From Phytoamicus setariae (lineage in GTDB: Bacteria > Pseudomonadota > Alphaproteobacteria > Rhizobiales > Rhizobiaceae), in assembly GCF_016722925.1 (NCBI RefSeq), contig NZ_JAEQNC010000005.1, positions 124,001-188,000 on the forward strand: a stretch of DNA of 64,000 bases, read 5' to 3'. Made by a program: the position numbers and the translations under genes. The notes beneath the pieces were generated by a model that had not been told where the DNA came from, did no database searches, and saw only the letters and a list, made by a program, of their open reading frames with translations. Below are positions 9,706-18,676 of this stretch, one piece after another (position 1 is the stretch's first letter; each line of letters begins with the position of its first letter).

Positions 9706-11037
9706 TCACCTTGTCGCTATCTCCGGAAACTGGGCCAATCCGCCGAGGATTGCAAGCCTATTAGCGACCTCGTATAGATCTGATGGAACGAACCGGTCGA
9801 ATTGCGCAATAATCGGAACGACCTGAAGACTTGCCGGATCGCTCGCACAGGGCTCGGTTTGAAGCGCCCGCTGGCGGACCGAACCCGGCAGATCGGCAGG
9901 CAAATCGCCGCCCAAAAGGGGTAAGCACCCTTGAGTTCCGGCGCCGGCCCACACAGAAACCGGCGAGCCGCCGCCGTTTCGGACCCGGAACCGACTATCC
10001 CAAACGACCGTATCGCTAGGCGCAATGACCAGTTCCGGCAGCGAACGTCGCTCGCGGGTGATGTAGAGCCTTTGCTTGCGACGCTCCAGAACCACGCGCT
10101 CGATGCTCAGGCGTGTTTCTTCGCGCTGACCGGCAAAGCGCCTCATGCGTTCAGCATTCTCCCGTCCGGCCGTGTGAGTTCTGCCGCCGAGAAATGCGAT
10201 GAGATGCAAAAGAGCCAGAACCCCGCCGGGCTCTCGAACGTCAAAGCTGGAAAGATCAACCTCTGCCACGCGCCCCGCGTGGAGGATGACATGCGCAGCC
10301 AGAAAAGCTGCGGCGAGATCAGCCCGGCGCTTGCGATCACCCGCAAGGCCAGCGAAATCGGGATAGGCGCCCTGCGGCGCCAAAGATTTGCGTACCCTCA
10401 CCCGCTCGAACATCACATTGTCGTTGCTGGGATCCTCCGCCCACTGGACATGGTTGGTCACGAGATAGTCCCGGATGTCATCACGGCGCACAGCCAGAAA
10501 AGGCCGGCACGCCCAGATGGAGCGATCTATCAGCACCGCCTCGGACATCCCGCCCGCAGCGTCCGGATTGCGCAGCTTGCGCATCTCATGTGTTTCGAGC
10601 TGGTCTTCCAGATTGTGCGCGGTGACAAGCAGATCGGCGCCGATATCGCGGGCGCATTGCGCCAGCAGGCGATAGCGGGCTTCGCGGGCGGCGGCCTGAA
10701 TTCCTGTTTTGGGCTTGTCGCCTCGCCAGGTAAGAATGTGATGGGTGATACCGAACTGCCTGCACAGCAGGCCGGCATTTTCCGCCTCCTCCGCCGAGCC
10801 GCTGCGCAAACCGTGGTCGACCGTGGCCGCCGCCAGCGAAATGCCTGGCATCGGTTGCCTCCGGAGCAGCGAGGCAAGCGAAAACAACAGGCCGGTGGAA
10901 TCGCCCCCACCGGAATAGGCTATCAGCACGCGGCACGGAGGCTTCAGTTTCAAAAGGAATTCGAGGGCCGCACTTTCGGGCGCGTTCAGGCTCGACGCTT
11001 CAAGCGGAGCGGAACCGCCGGACAAGTGCCCGACCAT
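9706..11037 (-). CDS. tilS: tRNA(Ile)-lysidine synthase
   Basis: Essential enzyme that joins lysine to C34 of the CAU-anticodon tRNA(Ile) using ATP, changing its reading from AUG to AUA. The start at 11037 is one base past the cpoB stop (TGATATG), implying translational coupling, and gives 443 residues. The PP-loop ATP-binding motif is AYSGGGDSTGLL (residues 40-51), followed by the family's VDHGLR element and the TAHNLEDQLET segment. The C-terminal half is poorly conserved, as usual in TilS. A longer frame back to 11163 exists only because it overlaps cpoB and is rejected. Order cpoB-tilS-ftsH is conserved in Rhizobiales. Confidence 0.94.
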   Translation of the reverse strand: MVGHLSGGSAPLEASSLNAPESAALEFLLKLKPPCRVLIAYSGGGDSTGLLFSLASLLRRQPMPGISLAAATVDHGLRSGSAEEAENAGLLCRQFGITHHILTWRGDKPKTGIQAAAREARYRLLAQCARDIGADLLVTAHNLEDQLETHEMRKLRNPDAAGGMSEAVLIDRSIWACRPFLAVRRDDIRDYLVTNHVQWAEDPSNDNVMFERVRVRKSLAPQGAYPDFAGLAGDRKRRADLAAAFLAAHVILHAGRVAEVDLSSFDVREPGGVLALLHLIAFLGGRTHTAGRENAERMRRFAGQREETRLSIERVVLERRKQRLYITRERRSLPELVIAPSDTVVWDSRFRVRNGGGSPVSVWAGAGTQGCLPLLGGDLPADLPGSVRQRALQTEPCASDPASLQVVPIIAQFDRFVPSDLYEVANRLAILGGLAQFPEIATR

Positions 11038-11038
11038 A

Positions 11039-12019
11039 TCAGCACGCAAGCCGCTTCTGTTCGCTGGCAACCTTACCGATGATAGCACGCGATGCCTTGG
11101 GATAGGCCTTGGAAACCTCACGCAACGTGGCGCAGGCAGTGTCTTTGCTGTCGAGCGCCGCAAGCGACATGGCCAGTTTCAGCAGCATTTCGGGGGCCTT
11201 GGCAGACTTGCCATAGGTTTTGTAGGCATTCAGAAAGGTCTTGGCGGAATCATTATATTTGCCCTGCGAATACTGCGCTTCGCCCAACCAGAAATTGGCA
11301 TCCGCGAGTTTCTTGCTTTGCGGGTTGGCGTTGATGAAATCCGCAAAACCGCTCTCTGCCGAGGCGTAATCGCCGGCAAGAACCTGCTCGTAGGCCGACT
11401 GGTATTGCGCGTCCACGCCGGTCTTCAGCGAGGCCGTCTGATCGCTGGTTGACGTGTCCGGTGGTGGCAAGTTGGAGACATCGACGCCATCGAGGGACTG
11501 GGTGCCGAGCACATTGCCGTTTTCGTCCAGCTTCAGCGACCCGAGATCGCCCGCCGGTTTGCCGGTGTTCGGATCGGTGCCGCCGATATCGTCCATCGGC
11601 AGGTTGAGCTGCGCGGCATCGTTCTGGCCTGCTTCCGGCGTCGTATCGCCGGAAGCATTTGCGGTATCCTGGCTCTGATCACCAGGCACGGTTTCGATGG
11701 AGCTCTTCTTCTTGGGCTTGGCGCCGCCTTCAAGATCCTGGAAGCGGAATTCGTTGTCTTCCTGCGCCTTGCGGATCGTTTCCTGCATCTGCAGAAGCTG
11801 GAAGCTCATTTCCTCGACCCGCCCGTTGAGCTGCCTGAGCTGCTCCTCGAGCTGCTGCACGCGCATTTCGGCATTGCCTGCCTGGGCGAGGATAACGGGC
11901 GCATCGCTGCGTGCATCGACCTTCCCCTTCATTGTGCCAAGCGGCATCGCACTTGGCGGCGATACCCACAGAGCTGTGGCCGCGAGCGCGAGCATGCCAG
12001 CCATGACCTGTTTTTTCAT
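11039..12019 (-). CDS. cpoB: Cell division coordinator CpoB (YbgF), Tol-Pal associated
   Basis: Periplasmic protein that links the Tol-Pal machine with peptidoglycan synthesis during constriction. The ATG at 12019 starts a signal peptide (MKKQVMAGMLALAATALWVSPPSAM). Then comes a trimerising coiled coil (NAEMRVQQLEEQLRQLNGRVEEM..., about residues 50-90), a low-complexity acidic/Thr/Asp linker of about 100 residues (longer than in E. coli), and C-terminal TPR repeats (YQSAYEQVLAGDYASAESGFADFI, ANFWLGEAQYSQGKYNDSAKTF). 326 residues. It is separated from pal by a hydrolase gene, which is unusual, but abuts tilS. Confidence 0.93.
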   Translation of the reverse strand: MKKQVMAGMLALAATALWVSPPSAMPLGTMKGKVDARSDAPVILAQAGNAEMRVQQLEEQLRQLNGRVEEMSFQLLQMQETIRKAQEDNEFRFQDLEGGAKPKKKSSIETVPGDQSQDTANASGDTTPEAGQNDAAQLNLPMDDIGGTDPNTGKPAGDLGSLKLDENGNVLGTQSLDGVDVSNLPPPDTSTSDQTASLKTGVDAQYQSAYEQVLAGDYASAESGFADFINANPQSKKLADANFWLGEAQYSQGKYNDSAKTFLNAYKTYGKSAKAPEMLLKLAMSLAALDSKDTACATLREVSKAYPKASRAIIGKVASEQKRLAC

Positions 12020-12261
12020 CTTTCCAATCCTGTTGTTCCAATCGCGTCGCGCGAAGCAGCGCAACAACTGGAGTTCTTTCAATTTCAGGACAAAAAAGCA
12101 ACGGAGTCAGGCTAAAGTAAGATGCTTTGATGCGCTATCGTAGCCCGAAAAGGAAAACAGGCACCACGCAACAAAAAGCTGGCACCAACTCTCGCAGCAA
12201 GCCGGGCCCGGATACTCGCCTATGGCTTCGGCTCCCGAAAACCGGGACTGGGCTTAAGTCG

Positions 12262-12288
12262 AAAAGGCAGGCCCGAAATGGGCCTGCC
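12262..12288 (-). terminator. Rho-independent terminator after the haloperoxidase-like gene
   Basis: Minus-strand GGCAGGCCC-ATTTC-GGGCCTGCC stem (12266-12288) followed by TTTT (12265-12262), seven bases past the stop codon. It separates this gene from cpoB, so cpoB needs a promoter in 12020-12261. Confidence 0.85.
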
Positions 12289-12295
12289 ACATGCC

Positions 12296-13126
12296 TCAGC
12301 TCTCGATAAAAGCAAGGAGATCGGCGTTGATGATATCCGCGTGCGTAGTGGCCATGCCATGGGGTAAGCCCTTGTAGACCTTCAGCGTCCCATTCTTCAG
12401 CAGCTTGGCTGAAAGCGGTGCGGAGTCCGCGAACGGAACGATCTGGTCGTCATCTCCGTGCATGACGAGCGTCGGCACATTGATCTTCAGCAGGTCTTCC
12501 GTAAAATCGGTTTCGGAGAAGGCCTTGATGCAGTCATACTGCGCTTTGGTGCCGCCCATCATCCCCTGACGCCACCAGTTGTCGATGATGCCCTGGGATA
12601 CCTGGACGCCAGGTCGATTGAACCCGTAGAAAGGCCCAGCCGGAACGTCGATGTAGAACTGAGCACGGTTGGCCGCAACCTGGGCTCGGAAACCGTCGAA
12701 CACTTCCAACGGCAGCCCGCCTGGATTTTTGTCCGATTTCACCATGATCGGGGGAACGGCGCCGATCAGTACGGCCTTTGCAACGCGCCCGGCCTGAGCC
12801 CTGGCCACATAGTGCGCGACCTCACCACCTCCTGTCGAATGCCCGACGTGAATTGCTTTTTTGAGATCGAGTGCGGCGGCAAGCTCGATTACGTCAGCGG
12901 CGTAGGTATCCATCTCATTGCCCGCCGCCGTCTGCGTTGAACGTCCATGGCCGCGGCGGTCATGGGCAATCACACGATAGCCCTTCGACAGAAAGAACAG
13001 CATTTGCGTGTCCCAATCGTCGGCGCTCAGCGGCCAGCCATGGTGAAATACGATCGCCCGGGCATCCTTTGGACCCCAGTCCTTGTAGAAGATTTCGGTA
13101 CCGTCCTTGGTCTTGATCGTGGTCAT
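12296..13126 (-). CDS. Alpha/beta hydrolase of the cofactor-free haloperoxidase (non-heme chloroperoxidase) family
   Basis: 276-residue cytosolic enzyme. The ATG at 13126 has a GGAG site eight bases upstream and begins [39 protein letters not shown], the standard opening of bacterial non-heme haloperoxidases/arylesterases. The catalytic triad is visible: Ser in GHSTGGGEV, Asp in [10 protein letters not shown] and His in [10 protein letters not shown]. The oxyanion-hole stretch is HHGWP. Physiological activity is probably esterase or perhydrolase; the native substrate cannot be inferred. It sits between pal and cpoB in an otherwise conserved Tol-Pal array and ends in its own terminator, which suggests a later insertion. 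Confidence 0.92.
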   Translation of the reverse strand: MTTIKTKDGTEIFYKDWGPKDARAIVFHHGWPLSADDWDTQMLFFLSKGYRVIAHDRRGHGRSTQTAAGNEMDTYAADVIELAAALDLKKAIHVGHSTGGGEVAHYVARAQAGRVAKAVLIGAVPPIMVKSDKNPGGLPLEVFDGFRAQVAANRAQFYIDVPAGPFYGFNRPGVQVSQGIIDNWWRQGMMGGTKAQYDCIKAFSETDFTEDLLKINVPTLVMHGDDDQIVPFADSAPLSAKLLKNGTLKVYKGLPHGMATTHADIINADLLAFIES

Positions 13127-13446
13127 GAGCCTATCTCCATCGTTGGTGAGGCAGTAAGGTCTCGGGCAATCACCGAGACCTGCACGAAAGCACACGAGGC
13201 CACCGGCAGGGTGCGCTGGCTGGCACAATATTCTAGCGTCGAAATAGTGCAATCATCGGTCGGCAACCGTCGTGTCAGCTTAGCACAGTTCGACGGCTGG
13301 CAACGCGCCATGACCTTGAGAGCGTGCCGCCAATCAAGTCTCTGCCGTCTGCTTCTTTTACCCCTCGTCCTGCAGGCTCAAACGAAAAGCCGCCCGCAAC
13401 AGCGTGTTGCGGGCGGCTTGAGATAACGTCTACGAAAGTTAGCTTA
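13127..13446. other. Intergenic region between pal and the haloperoxidase-like gene
   Basis: 320 bases on the minus-strand transcription path. Holds the pal terminator at 13387-13419 and, presumably, the promoter of the hydrolase gene. No credible coding frame. Confidence 0.6.
13385..13419 (-). terminator. Rho-independent terminator after pal
   Basis: Minus-strand GCCGCCCGCAACA-CGC-TGTTGCGGGCGGC, a 13-bp perfect stem (13389-13417), followed by TTTT (13388-13385). It ends the tolQRAB-pal unit. Confidence 0.92.
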
Positions 13447-13980
13447 TCAGCCGTTCGGGCCGCCGTTGAGAGCGGTGACCGCGCGGCGGTTCTGCGACCA
13501 GCAGGAAATGTCGTCGCAAACCGCGACCGGCTTTTCCTTGCCGTAGGAGATGGTGCGCATGCGATTGCCAGCAACACCCTGCGAAACGAGGTAGTCGCGG
13601 GTCGACTCTGCGCGGCGGGCGCCGAGCGCCAGGTTGTATTCGCGTGTACCGCGTTCGTCGGCGTGGCCTTCGACTGTGATGCGGTAGTTCGGATACTGGT
13701 TCAGCCACTGAGCCTGCTTGGCGAGCGTCTGCTGTGCGTCCGCGCGGATCGAGGTGGAATCGGTATCGAAGAAAATGCGGTCGCCGACATTGACGGTGAA
13801 ATCCTGCGGCGAACCCGGGGTCGCCGAACTGTTGGAGTTCAGGCCAAGATCGTCGGCGCTGTTGAGCTTGTTCTTCTTGGCGCAGCTGGCCAGCGCAACG
13901 CCGGCGATGAGCGCGATAACAAAAGGATTGCGTGCGAGCTGTGCCATGCGGCCGGGCTTATAGGTGGAAGTGTGGCTCAT
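13447..13980 (-). CDS. pal: Peptidoglycan-associated lipoprotein Pal
   Basis: Outer-membrane lipoprotein whose OmpA-like domain grips peptidoglycan and whose position is set by TolB; needed for outer-membrane constriction. The ATG at 13980 has AGGAG six bases upstream and gives 177 residues. Lipobox: helix NPFVIALIAGVALASC with the lipidated cysteine at 33. The OmpA_C domain follows: DFTVNVGDRIFFDTDSTSIR, the peptidoglycan-contact segment VEGHADERGTREYNLALGARRA, and TISYGKEKPVAVCDDISCWSQNRRAV. It is the Brucella Omp16 equivalent. A second ATG at 13947 would also keep the lipobox. It lies last in tolQRAB-pal. Confidence 0.95.
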   Translation of the reverse strand: MSHTSTYKPGRMAQLARNPFVIALIAGVALASCAKKNKLNSADDLGLNSNSSATPGSPQDFTVNVGDRIFFDTDSTSIRADAQQTLAKQAQWLNQYPNYRITVEGHADERGTREYNLALGARRAESTRDYLVSQGVAGNRMRTISYGKEKPVAVCDDISCWSQNRRAVTALNGGPNG

Positions 13981-14053
13981 GGCCTGCTCCTGAGTCTTAA
14001 GATTTACGGTTGCCAGACTGTAACCCGATGGGGTTAATCCGATTTCAACATTC

Positions 14054-14061
14054 ATGGTTAA
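14054..14061 (-). promoter_or_regulatory. CtrA-like half site upstream of pal
   Basis: TTAACCAT on the minus strand (14061-14054), about 75 bases before the pal start in the 149-base tolB-pal gap. It matches the half-site form of CtrA boxes, but there is no correctly spaced second TTAA. Confidence 0.3.
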
Positions 14062-14129
14062 CAAATCGGAAATCCGGGGTTCTGTATCACTTTTCTAATG
14101 AAACGGAACCCCTGGATCTCATGCGATTG

Positions 14130-15437
14130 CTACTCAAGCAGCGGCGACCAGGCCGGGTCGGAAGCGAAAGCCGGCGTGGCGATGCGCTGTTCGTTGTAGC
14201 CGCTCAGGTCGATTGAATAGAGCGCGGGCCCACCGGCACCGGCACCCTGACGGAAGAACATGATGACGCGCCCGTTCGGTGCCCAGGTCGGGCCTTCGTT
14301 GTGGAAGCCCGTGGTGAGGATACGCTCGCCCGAACCGTCCGGCTTCATGACGCCGATCGAGAACTTGCCGCCCGACTGCTTGGTAAAGGCGATCAGATCG
14401 CCCTTGGGCGACCAGACCGGCGTCGAGTAGGAGCCGTCACCGAAGGAAACGCGGTTCTGACCAGAGCCGTCAGCATTCATCACATAGAGCTGCTGGCGGC
14501 CGCCGCGGTCGCTTTCGAACACGATCCGGTTGCCGTCGGGCGCATAGGAGGGCGAAGTATCGATCGCCGCCGTCGACGTCAGCCGGGTCGTCGTCCGCGA
14601 GCGCAGATCCATCGTGTAGATGTTGGCATTGCCCTTTTCCTGCAGGCTCATGATGACCCGCTGGCCGTCTGGCGAAAAGCGCGGCGAGAACGTCATACCC
14701 GGGAAGTTGCCTACGACTTCGCGCTGTCCGGTTTCCAGCTGCAGCAGATAGACGCGCGGCTGGTCGCCCTCGAACGACATGTAGGTGACTTCCTGCTGGT
14801 TCGGCGAGAAACGCGGCGTCAGAACGATCGCCTTTGACTTCGTCAGGATGCGCGTGTTTGCACCATCCTGGTCCATGATCGCCAGCTGGCGAATGCGCTG
14901 GGTCTTCGGACCTGTCTCGGAAACATACACGACACGGGTGTCGAAGTAACCTTTTTCGCCGGTCAGCTTTTCATAGATCTGGTCAGCGATGATATGGGCC
15001 ACGCGGCGCCAGTTTTCCGGCCGGGTAAAGAACTGCTGGCCGATCAGCTGCGAACCGCCATAGACGTCCCAAAGACGGAATTCGGCACGCAGGCGGCCAT
15101 CGCCTTCCTTGGTGACGCGACCGGTGAGCAACGCCTGCGCGTTGATCGTCTTCCAGTCCTCGAAGCGCGGTGCGGAATCCGGGTTGGTGATCTTCTGGAT
15201 GAAGGCCTGCTTGTTGATCGGCGCAAAGAAGCCGGAACGCTTGAGATCCGCTTCGATCACCTGCGAGACCTGTGCTCCGAGCGTATCGCCAGACTGCAGA
15301 TCGGTGATGGCGATCGGCAGCGGCTCGACATTGCCCTTGCGGATATCAATGGTCACTTCGGCGTTCGCCGGCACAGCACAGACCGCAAAAAGTCCGGCGA
15401 TCACCAGCAGAGCCTTGAAGATTGGGTGTTTCATCAT
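14130..15437 (-). CDS. tolB: Tol-Pal system periplasmic protein TolB
   Basis: Periplasmic beta-propeller that shuttles between Pal and TolA. 435 residues with a signal peptide ([26 protein letters not shown], cut before EVTIDI). The N-terminal two-lobed domain runs to about residue 160; then six WD40-like (PD40) blades, each with a signature such as [62 protein letters not shown] and [14 protein letters not shown]. The tail [22 protein letters not shown] is typical. Two adjacent ATGs (15437 and 15434) are possible starts. It lies 72 bases after tolA. Confidence 0.97.
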   Translation of the reverse strand: MMKHPIFKALLVIAGLFAVCAVPANAEVTIDIRKGNVEPLPIAITDLQSGDTLGAQVSQVIEADLKRSGFFAPINKQAFIQKITNPDSAPRFEDWKTINAQALLTGRVTKEGDGRLRAEFRLWDVYGGSQLIGQQFFTRPENWRRVAHIIADQIYEKLTGEKGYFDTRVVYVSETGPKTQRIRQLAIMDQDGANTRILTKSKAIVLTPRFSPNQQEVTYMSFEGDQPRVYLLQLETGQREVVGNFPGMTFSPRFSPDGQRVIMSLQEKGNANIYTMDLRSRTTTRLTSTAAIDTSPSYAPDGNRIVFESDRGGRQQLYVMNADGSGQNRVSFGDGSYSTPVWSPKGDLIAFTKQSGGKFSIGVMKPDGSGERILTTGFHNEGPTWAPNGRVIMFFRQGAGAGGPALYSIDLSGYNEQRIATPAFASDPAWSPLLE

Positions 15438-15510
15438 CCTACGTCAGCCTTTCAGCCTACTTGTTCTTTGTTCATCGCGCGAGGTTTGTCCCGCTACCGT
15501 TCGAATCCGG

Positions 15511-16635
15511 TCACATCATGTCACTGGGTTGGAAATTGACTGTGACAACTTTCCATGTGTCGTATTTGTCCTTCGGCAACTGGTCGAAGGGCGCCGACCT
15601 CATCACCGCGCGCACCGCGCCGCGTTCGAGTGCCTGCCTTGCGCCGTCGTCGCCGCCGGTTCCGGTCACTTCCGGGCGCCCGACAAGTTCGCCGTTCTCA
15701 TCGAGCTCGAACCTGACGGTTATGACGATATCGTTGGAGCTCACCTGTCCGGGCATGATCGACCAGTTCTTTTCGATCAAACCACGCAACGCGCTCATTT
15801 CGTCCTGCGACAGCTTTTGGCCGCCAGTGGCCTTCTCGGCCCCGAAAGCCTTGTTCTTCTTGTTGCGCTTGGCGCCGCCGGCCTCGACATCGGTCTTGTT
15901 GAGCAGCTCGGAGATCTGGTCGGAGTTGAAATCGGAATCCTTCTGGGTGGTGGATTTCGCCGACTTCTTGTTCTTCTCGTCCTTCTTGCGGTCCTGCGTC
16001 TTGGCGGTCTTGGCCTCGGCGACCTCGACTTCCTTCTTCTTCTCTTCGGTCTTCTCCGGCGGCTTCTTGACTTCGGTGACCTTGGGACGCGTTACCGGCA
16101 CCGGCACGTTGTCGGGAACAGGCTCAGCCTTGGCTTCCTCAACCGGCGCTTCTTCCTTGACTTCTGGTTCGGGCTTCGGCTCCGGCTTTACCTCCACCTT
16201 TGGCTCGGCCTTGGCAGCAAGCTCGGTCGCGGGTTCGACCTGGGTCTCTTCCTTGATGATTTCTTCGACGTTCTCGGGCTTGACGTCCTGCTGGGGCAGC
16301 ACTTTCTCGGATTTCTCCGGCGCAGCCGCCTTCTGGATGTTGTCCGGCTTTTCCGTCGGCGTCGGCACGGATTTCAGGTCGAAATTGTTGTCGCCGTTGT
16401 TGACGGCGTTGTCGACCTTATCCTCGCGCTTGGTGACCTCGGTGGCGCTTTCTTCCTTCTTCGGAGCTTCCTTGTCGCCCTGCTGAAGTTGGGTCATCTC
16501 CTCGATCGGCACGAGCTCCACCGGCAGCGCTTCGGATGCCGTGACGACGAACGGCTCGGGCGAGCCGAACGACACGAGCAGCCACACGAGCAGAAGCCCG
16601 TGCATTGCTACCGATGTTATGACGCTACCCTTCAT
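15511..16635 (-). CDS. tolA: Cell envelope integrity protein TolA
   Basis: Inner-membrane protein that carries proton-motive energy from TolQR to TolB/Pal. 374 residues: one N-terminal membrane helix (ITSVAMHGLLLVWLLVSFG), a long Pro/Glu/Lys-rich helical spacer (about 50-240; repeats of KPEPKPEPEVKEE and EKTEEKKKEVEVAEAKT), and a C-terminal TonB-like domain (IEKNWSIMPGQ...ITVRFELDENGELVGRPEVTG...VVTVNFQPSDMM). The spacer is the low-complexity type normal for TolA. Stop codon TGA at the end; nine bases separate it from tolR upstream. Confidence 0.95.
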   Translation of the reverse strand: MKGSVITSVAMHGLLLVWLLVSFGSPEPFVVTASEALPVELVPIEEMTQLQQGDKEAPKKEESATEVTKREDKVDNAVNNGDNNFDLKSVPTPTEKPDNIQKAAAPEKSEKVLPQQDVKPENVEEIIKEETQVEPATELAAKAEPKVEVKPEPKPEPEVKEEAPVEEAKAEPVPDNVPVPVTRPKVTEVKKPPEKTEEKKKEVEVAEAKTAKTQDRKKDEKNKKSAKSTTQKDSDFNSDQISELLNKTDVEAGGAKRNKKNKAFGAEKATGGQKLSQDEMSALRGLIEKNWSIMPGQVSSNDIVITVRFELDENGELVGRPEVTGTGGDDGARQALERGAVRAVMRSAPFDQLPKDKYDTWKVVTVNFQPSDMM

Positions 16636-16644
16636 TTCAGTCTC

Positions 16645-17112
16645 TTACTTCGGCGTTTCCTGCAGGGTCACAAGGCCTATGTTCTTGTATCCGGCAGAAG
16701 AAATGCGCGCCATGACCTTCATCACGGTGCCATAATCGGCCACCGCGTCGCCGCGCACGAAGATACGCTCTTCGTAGCCCGTTGTGGCGATCGCCTGCAG
16801 CTTCGGAAGTACCTCGTCGATCGGAATCGCCACCTCGGCTTCGTCGCCGAAGAAGATCTGACCCGCTTTGTCGACAGAAATGGTGATTGGCTTGGTGTCG
16901 GAATTCATTTCCTTGGCCTGCGTTTCCGGCAGGTCGATCGGTACGCCGACAGTCATCAGCGGTGCCGCCACCATGAAGATGATCAGCAGAACGAGCATGA
17001 CGTCGACAAGCGGCGTCACATTGATTTCGCTGACGGGCGCTTTCTTGCCGCCGCCCCTGCGACGACCGCGTCCACCCGACGATGTGGCCTGGGGGCCGCC
17101 TGACATTCCCAT
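16645..17112 (-). CDS. tolR: Tol-Pal system protein TolR
   Basis: Partner of the TolQ proton channel. 155 residues: a cytoplasmic Gly/Arg-rich tail (SSGGRGRRRGGGKKA), the family start APVSEINVTPLVDVMLVLLIIFMVAAPLMTVGV with the channel aspartate in PLVDVMLVL, the periplasmic helix opening VPIDLPET, and an ExbD/TolR-type folded domain to the end. The start at 17112 is 15 bases past the tolQ stop. In these bacteria the arginine-rich tail before the membrane helix is usual. Confidence 0.96.
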   Translation of the reverse strand: MGMSGGPQATSSGGRGRRRGGGKKAPVSEINVTPLVDVMLVLLIIFMVAAPLMTVGVPIDLPETQAKEMNSDTKPITISVDKAGQIFFGDEAEVAIPIDEVLPKLQAIATTGYEERIFVRGDAVADYGTVMKVMARISSAGYKNIGLVTLQETPK

Positions 17113-17127
17113 CCGAAAACCTCCCCG

Positions 17128-17847
17128 TTACTGCGCAGCGGCGCGCGGCTGAAGCCGCTCGTCGATCTGGCGCGAGAGAATGGCGGAGAATTCGTCGGCG
17201 AAGGATTCCATGCGGCCGATCAGCTTGCCGGCGTCACCCGAGAACTTGTTGTAGGCAATGACGGCGGGGATAGCGGCGACCAGGCCGATAGCCGTGGCCA
17301 GCAGCGCTTCAGCAATACCCGGCGCGACAACCGCGAGATTGGTCGACTTCGAGGCAGCGATGCCCTGGAACGAGGTCATGATACCGATGACGGTGCCGAA
17401 AAGGCCGATGAACGGCGCGGCTGAACCGATCGTTGCAAGCGAAGAAAGCCGGGCTTCCAGCGTTTCGCTTTCACGGGCGAGCGTGACGTCCATGGCGCGG
17501 TCGATACGCATCTGCAGGCCGATTGGCGAGCGCGCTCCGCGTTCGAAGGACTTCTTCCATTCCCGCATGGCGCCCACGAAGATCGCCGCCATTCCCGAAA
17601 CCTGTCGTTCCGAAAGCGTGCGGTAGAGTTCCTCAAGCGACTGGCCGGACCAGAAGACCTGTTCGAAACTGTCGAGCTGCTTGCGGGCCCGGTTGTAGCT
17701 GACGAACTTGTCGACAACCATCGCCCAGGTCCAGACGGACGCGCCAATGAGGCCGATCATCACAAGCTTGACGACAAAGCCCGCCTGCATGAAGAGCGAC
17801 CACAGCGTCACATCAGCATGCGCGGCTGCCAAATTTGCAGTTTCCAT
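17128..17847 (-). CDS. tolQ: Tol-Pal system protein TolQ
   Basis: Inner-membrane proton-channel subunit (MotA/TolQ/ExbB family). I take the ATG at 17847 (METANLAAAHADVTLWSLFMQAGFVVKLVMIGLIG), giving 239 residues; a 15-codon upstream extension from 17892 adds no homologous sequence. Three membrane helices: about 18-40, AAPFIGLFGTVIGIMTSFQG and ALLATAIGLVAAIPAVIAYN, with the conserved threonines/glycines of the channel in the last two. It heads tolQRAB-pal; the ybgC thioesterase gene that often precedes tolQ is absent here. Confidence 0.95.
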   Translation of the reverse strand: METANLAAAHADVTLWSLFMQAGFVVKLVMIGLIGASVWTWAMVVDKFVSYNRARKQLDSFEQVFWSGQSLEELYRTLSERQVSGMAAIFVGAMREWKKSFERGARSPIGLQMRIDRAMDVTLARESETLEARLSSLATIGSAAPFIGLFGTVIGIMTSFQGIAASKSTNLAVVAPGIAEALLATAIGLVAAIPAVIAYNKFSGDAGKLIGRMESFADEFSAILSRQIDERLQPRAAAQ

Positions 17848-18190
17848 ATTTCCAAAGTCCCCGAATCCAAACACCCAGGCCTGAGATCGCAATCCAGGCC
17901 CGGGCGGCGTTCATAAATCTGTCCGTCGCTAATCGGTTGATTGTCCAACCTTTGGCCTTGACTGTTGCAAAAGCTCCGTAAGCTAGCCTTCTTGACGCCA
18001 AATTTGGTGAAAGGAAGGCGTGCAGTGCACAAAATTTGAGTGACCTCAGTAAGACCCCATTATGGTTAAAAGAAAGTTAGCAAAGAAAAATTCGTGAAAG
18101 TGAAGCCTGCGGCAGTAGCCAAACAAATGTGGAAATGCAGTCGGCGGGAACTGTTGCCCGCCGCCATTGCAATGTGCCCGCAAACGGAAG
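17848..18190. other. Promoter region of the tol operon and end of the AHSA1 gene
   Basis: 343 bases. Contains a stem GGCGGG-N8-CCCGCC (18143-18162) past the AHSA1 stop that lacks a direct T-run (weak terminator candidate) and TTAA-N7-TTAG (18066-18080), whose minus-strand reading includes TTAACCAT. The tolQ promoter must lie here. No gene seen. Confidence 0.5.
18061..18080 (-). promoter_or_regulatory. Candidate CtrA box upstream of tolQ
   Basis: Minus strand CTAA-N7-TTAACCAT (18080-18062): one mismatch from TTAA-N7-TTAA plus the extended half site. It lies about 215 bases before the tolQ start. Confidence 0.35.
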
Positions 18191-18676
18191 TCAACCAACG
18201 GCCTTGAGCTCCGCCACCAGCTCTTCGAGATTGTCGAAGCCGGAATTCATGCCTTCCTCGATGCCCAGGCCGATGTATTCTTTCTTCATGGCAGCGGTAT
18301 CGAAAACCGTGCTGACGGTCAGCGTCGTCTTGCCATCCTGTTCTTCGAAAAGAACGGTTACAAGCATCCGGCCGTTGCCGGGTTCTTCAAACCCATTGTC
18401 GTATTTGATCTTCTTGTTCGGGATGATTTCCAGATACTTGCCGCCGAAAGGCGGGCCTGCCTCGCCTTCGCTGCTGGTCATGGCGAAGTGGAATTCGCCG
18501 CCGACACGAAAATCCATCTCGCATTTCGTCAACGGCCAGCCCTTGGGGCCGAACCATCGCATCATGTGCTCGGGCCTGGAATAGGCGAGAAACAACAGAC
18601 GCGCCGGAGCGTCGTAGACACGGGTAATGACAAGTTCGCGATCCTCGACCGCTTCGAGTTTTTCACTGATGTTCAT
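18191..18676 (-). CDS. SRPBCC/AHSA1 (activator of Hsp90 ATPase-like) domain protein
   Basis: 161-residue START-like protein with the helix-grip lipid/ligand pocket fold. Family landmarks: an N-terminal ELVITRVYDAPARLLFLAYSRPEHMMRWFGPKGW, a central FRVGGEFHFAMTSSEG and the C-terminal helix IEEGMNSGFDNLEELVAEL. Bacterial members linked to ArsR genes are of unknown ligand. The start overlaps the end of the arsR frame by 14 bases (18663-18676), which predicts translational coupling. A second ATG one codon upstream (18679) is possible. The two genes form one unit, probably autoregulated by the ArsR protein. Confidence 0.9.
   Translation of the reverse strand: MNISEKLEAVEDRELVITRVYDAPARLLFLAYSRPEHMMRWFGPKGWPLTKCEMDFRVGGEFHFAMTSSEGEAGPPFGGKYLEIIPNKKIKYDNGFEEPGNGRMLVTVLFEEQDGKTTLTVSTVFDTAAMKKEYIGLGIEEGMNSGFDNLEELVAELKAVG

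Noticed and set aside
9931-11082. 383-codon plus-strand frame opposite tilS
   Set aside because: Shadow of tilS, no family features.
15109-17103. 664-codon plus-strand frame over tolB-tolA-tolR
   Set aside because: Spans three recognised genes on the opposite strand; leucine/arginine-rich mirror of the TolA spacer.
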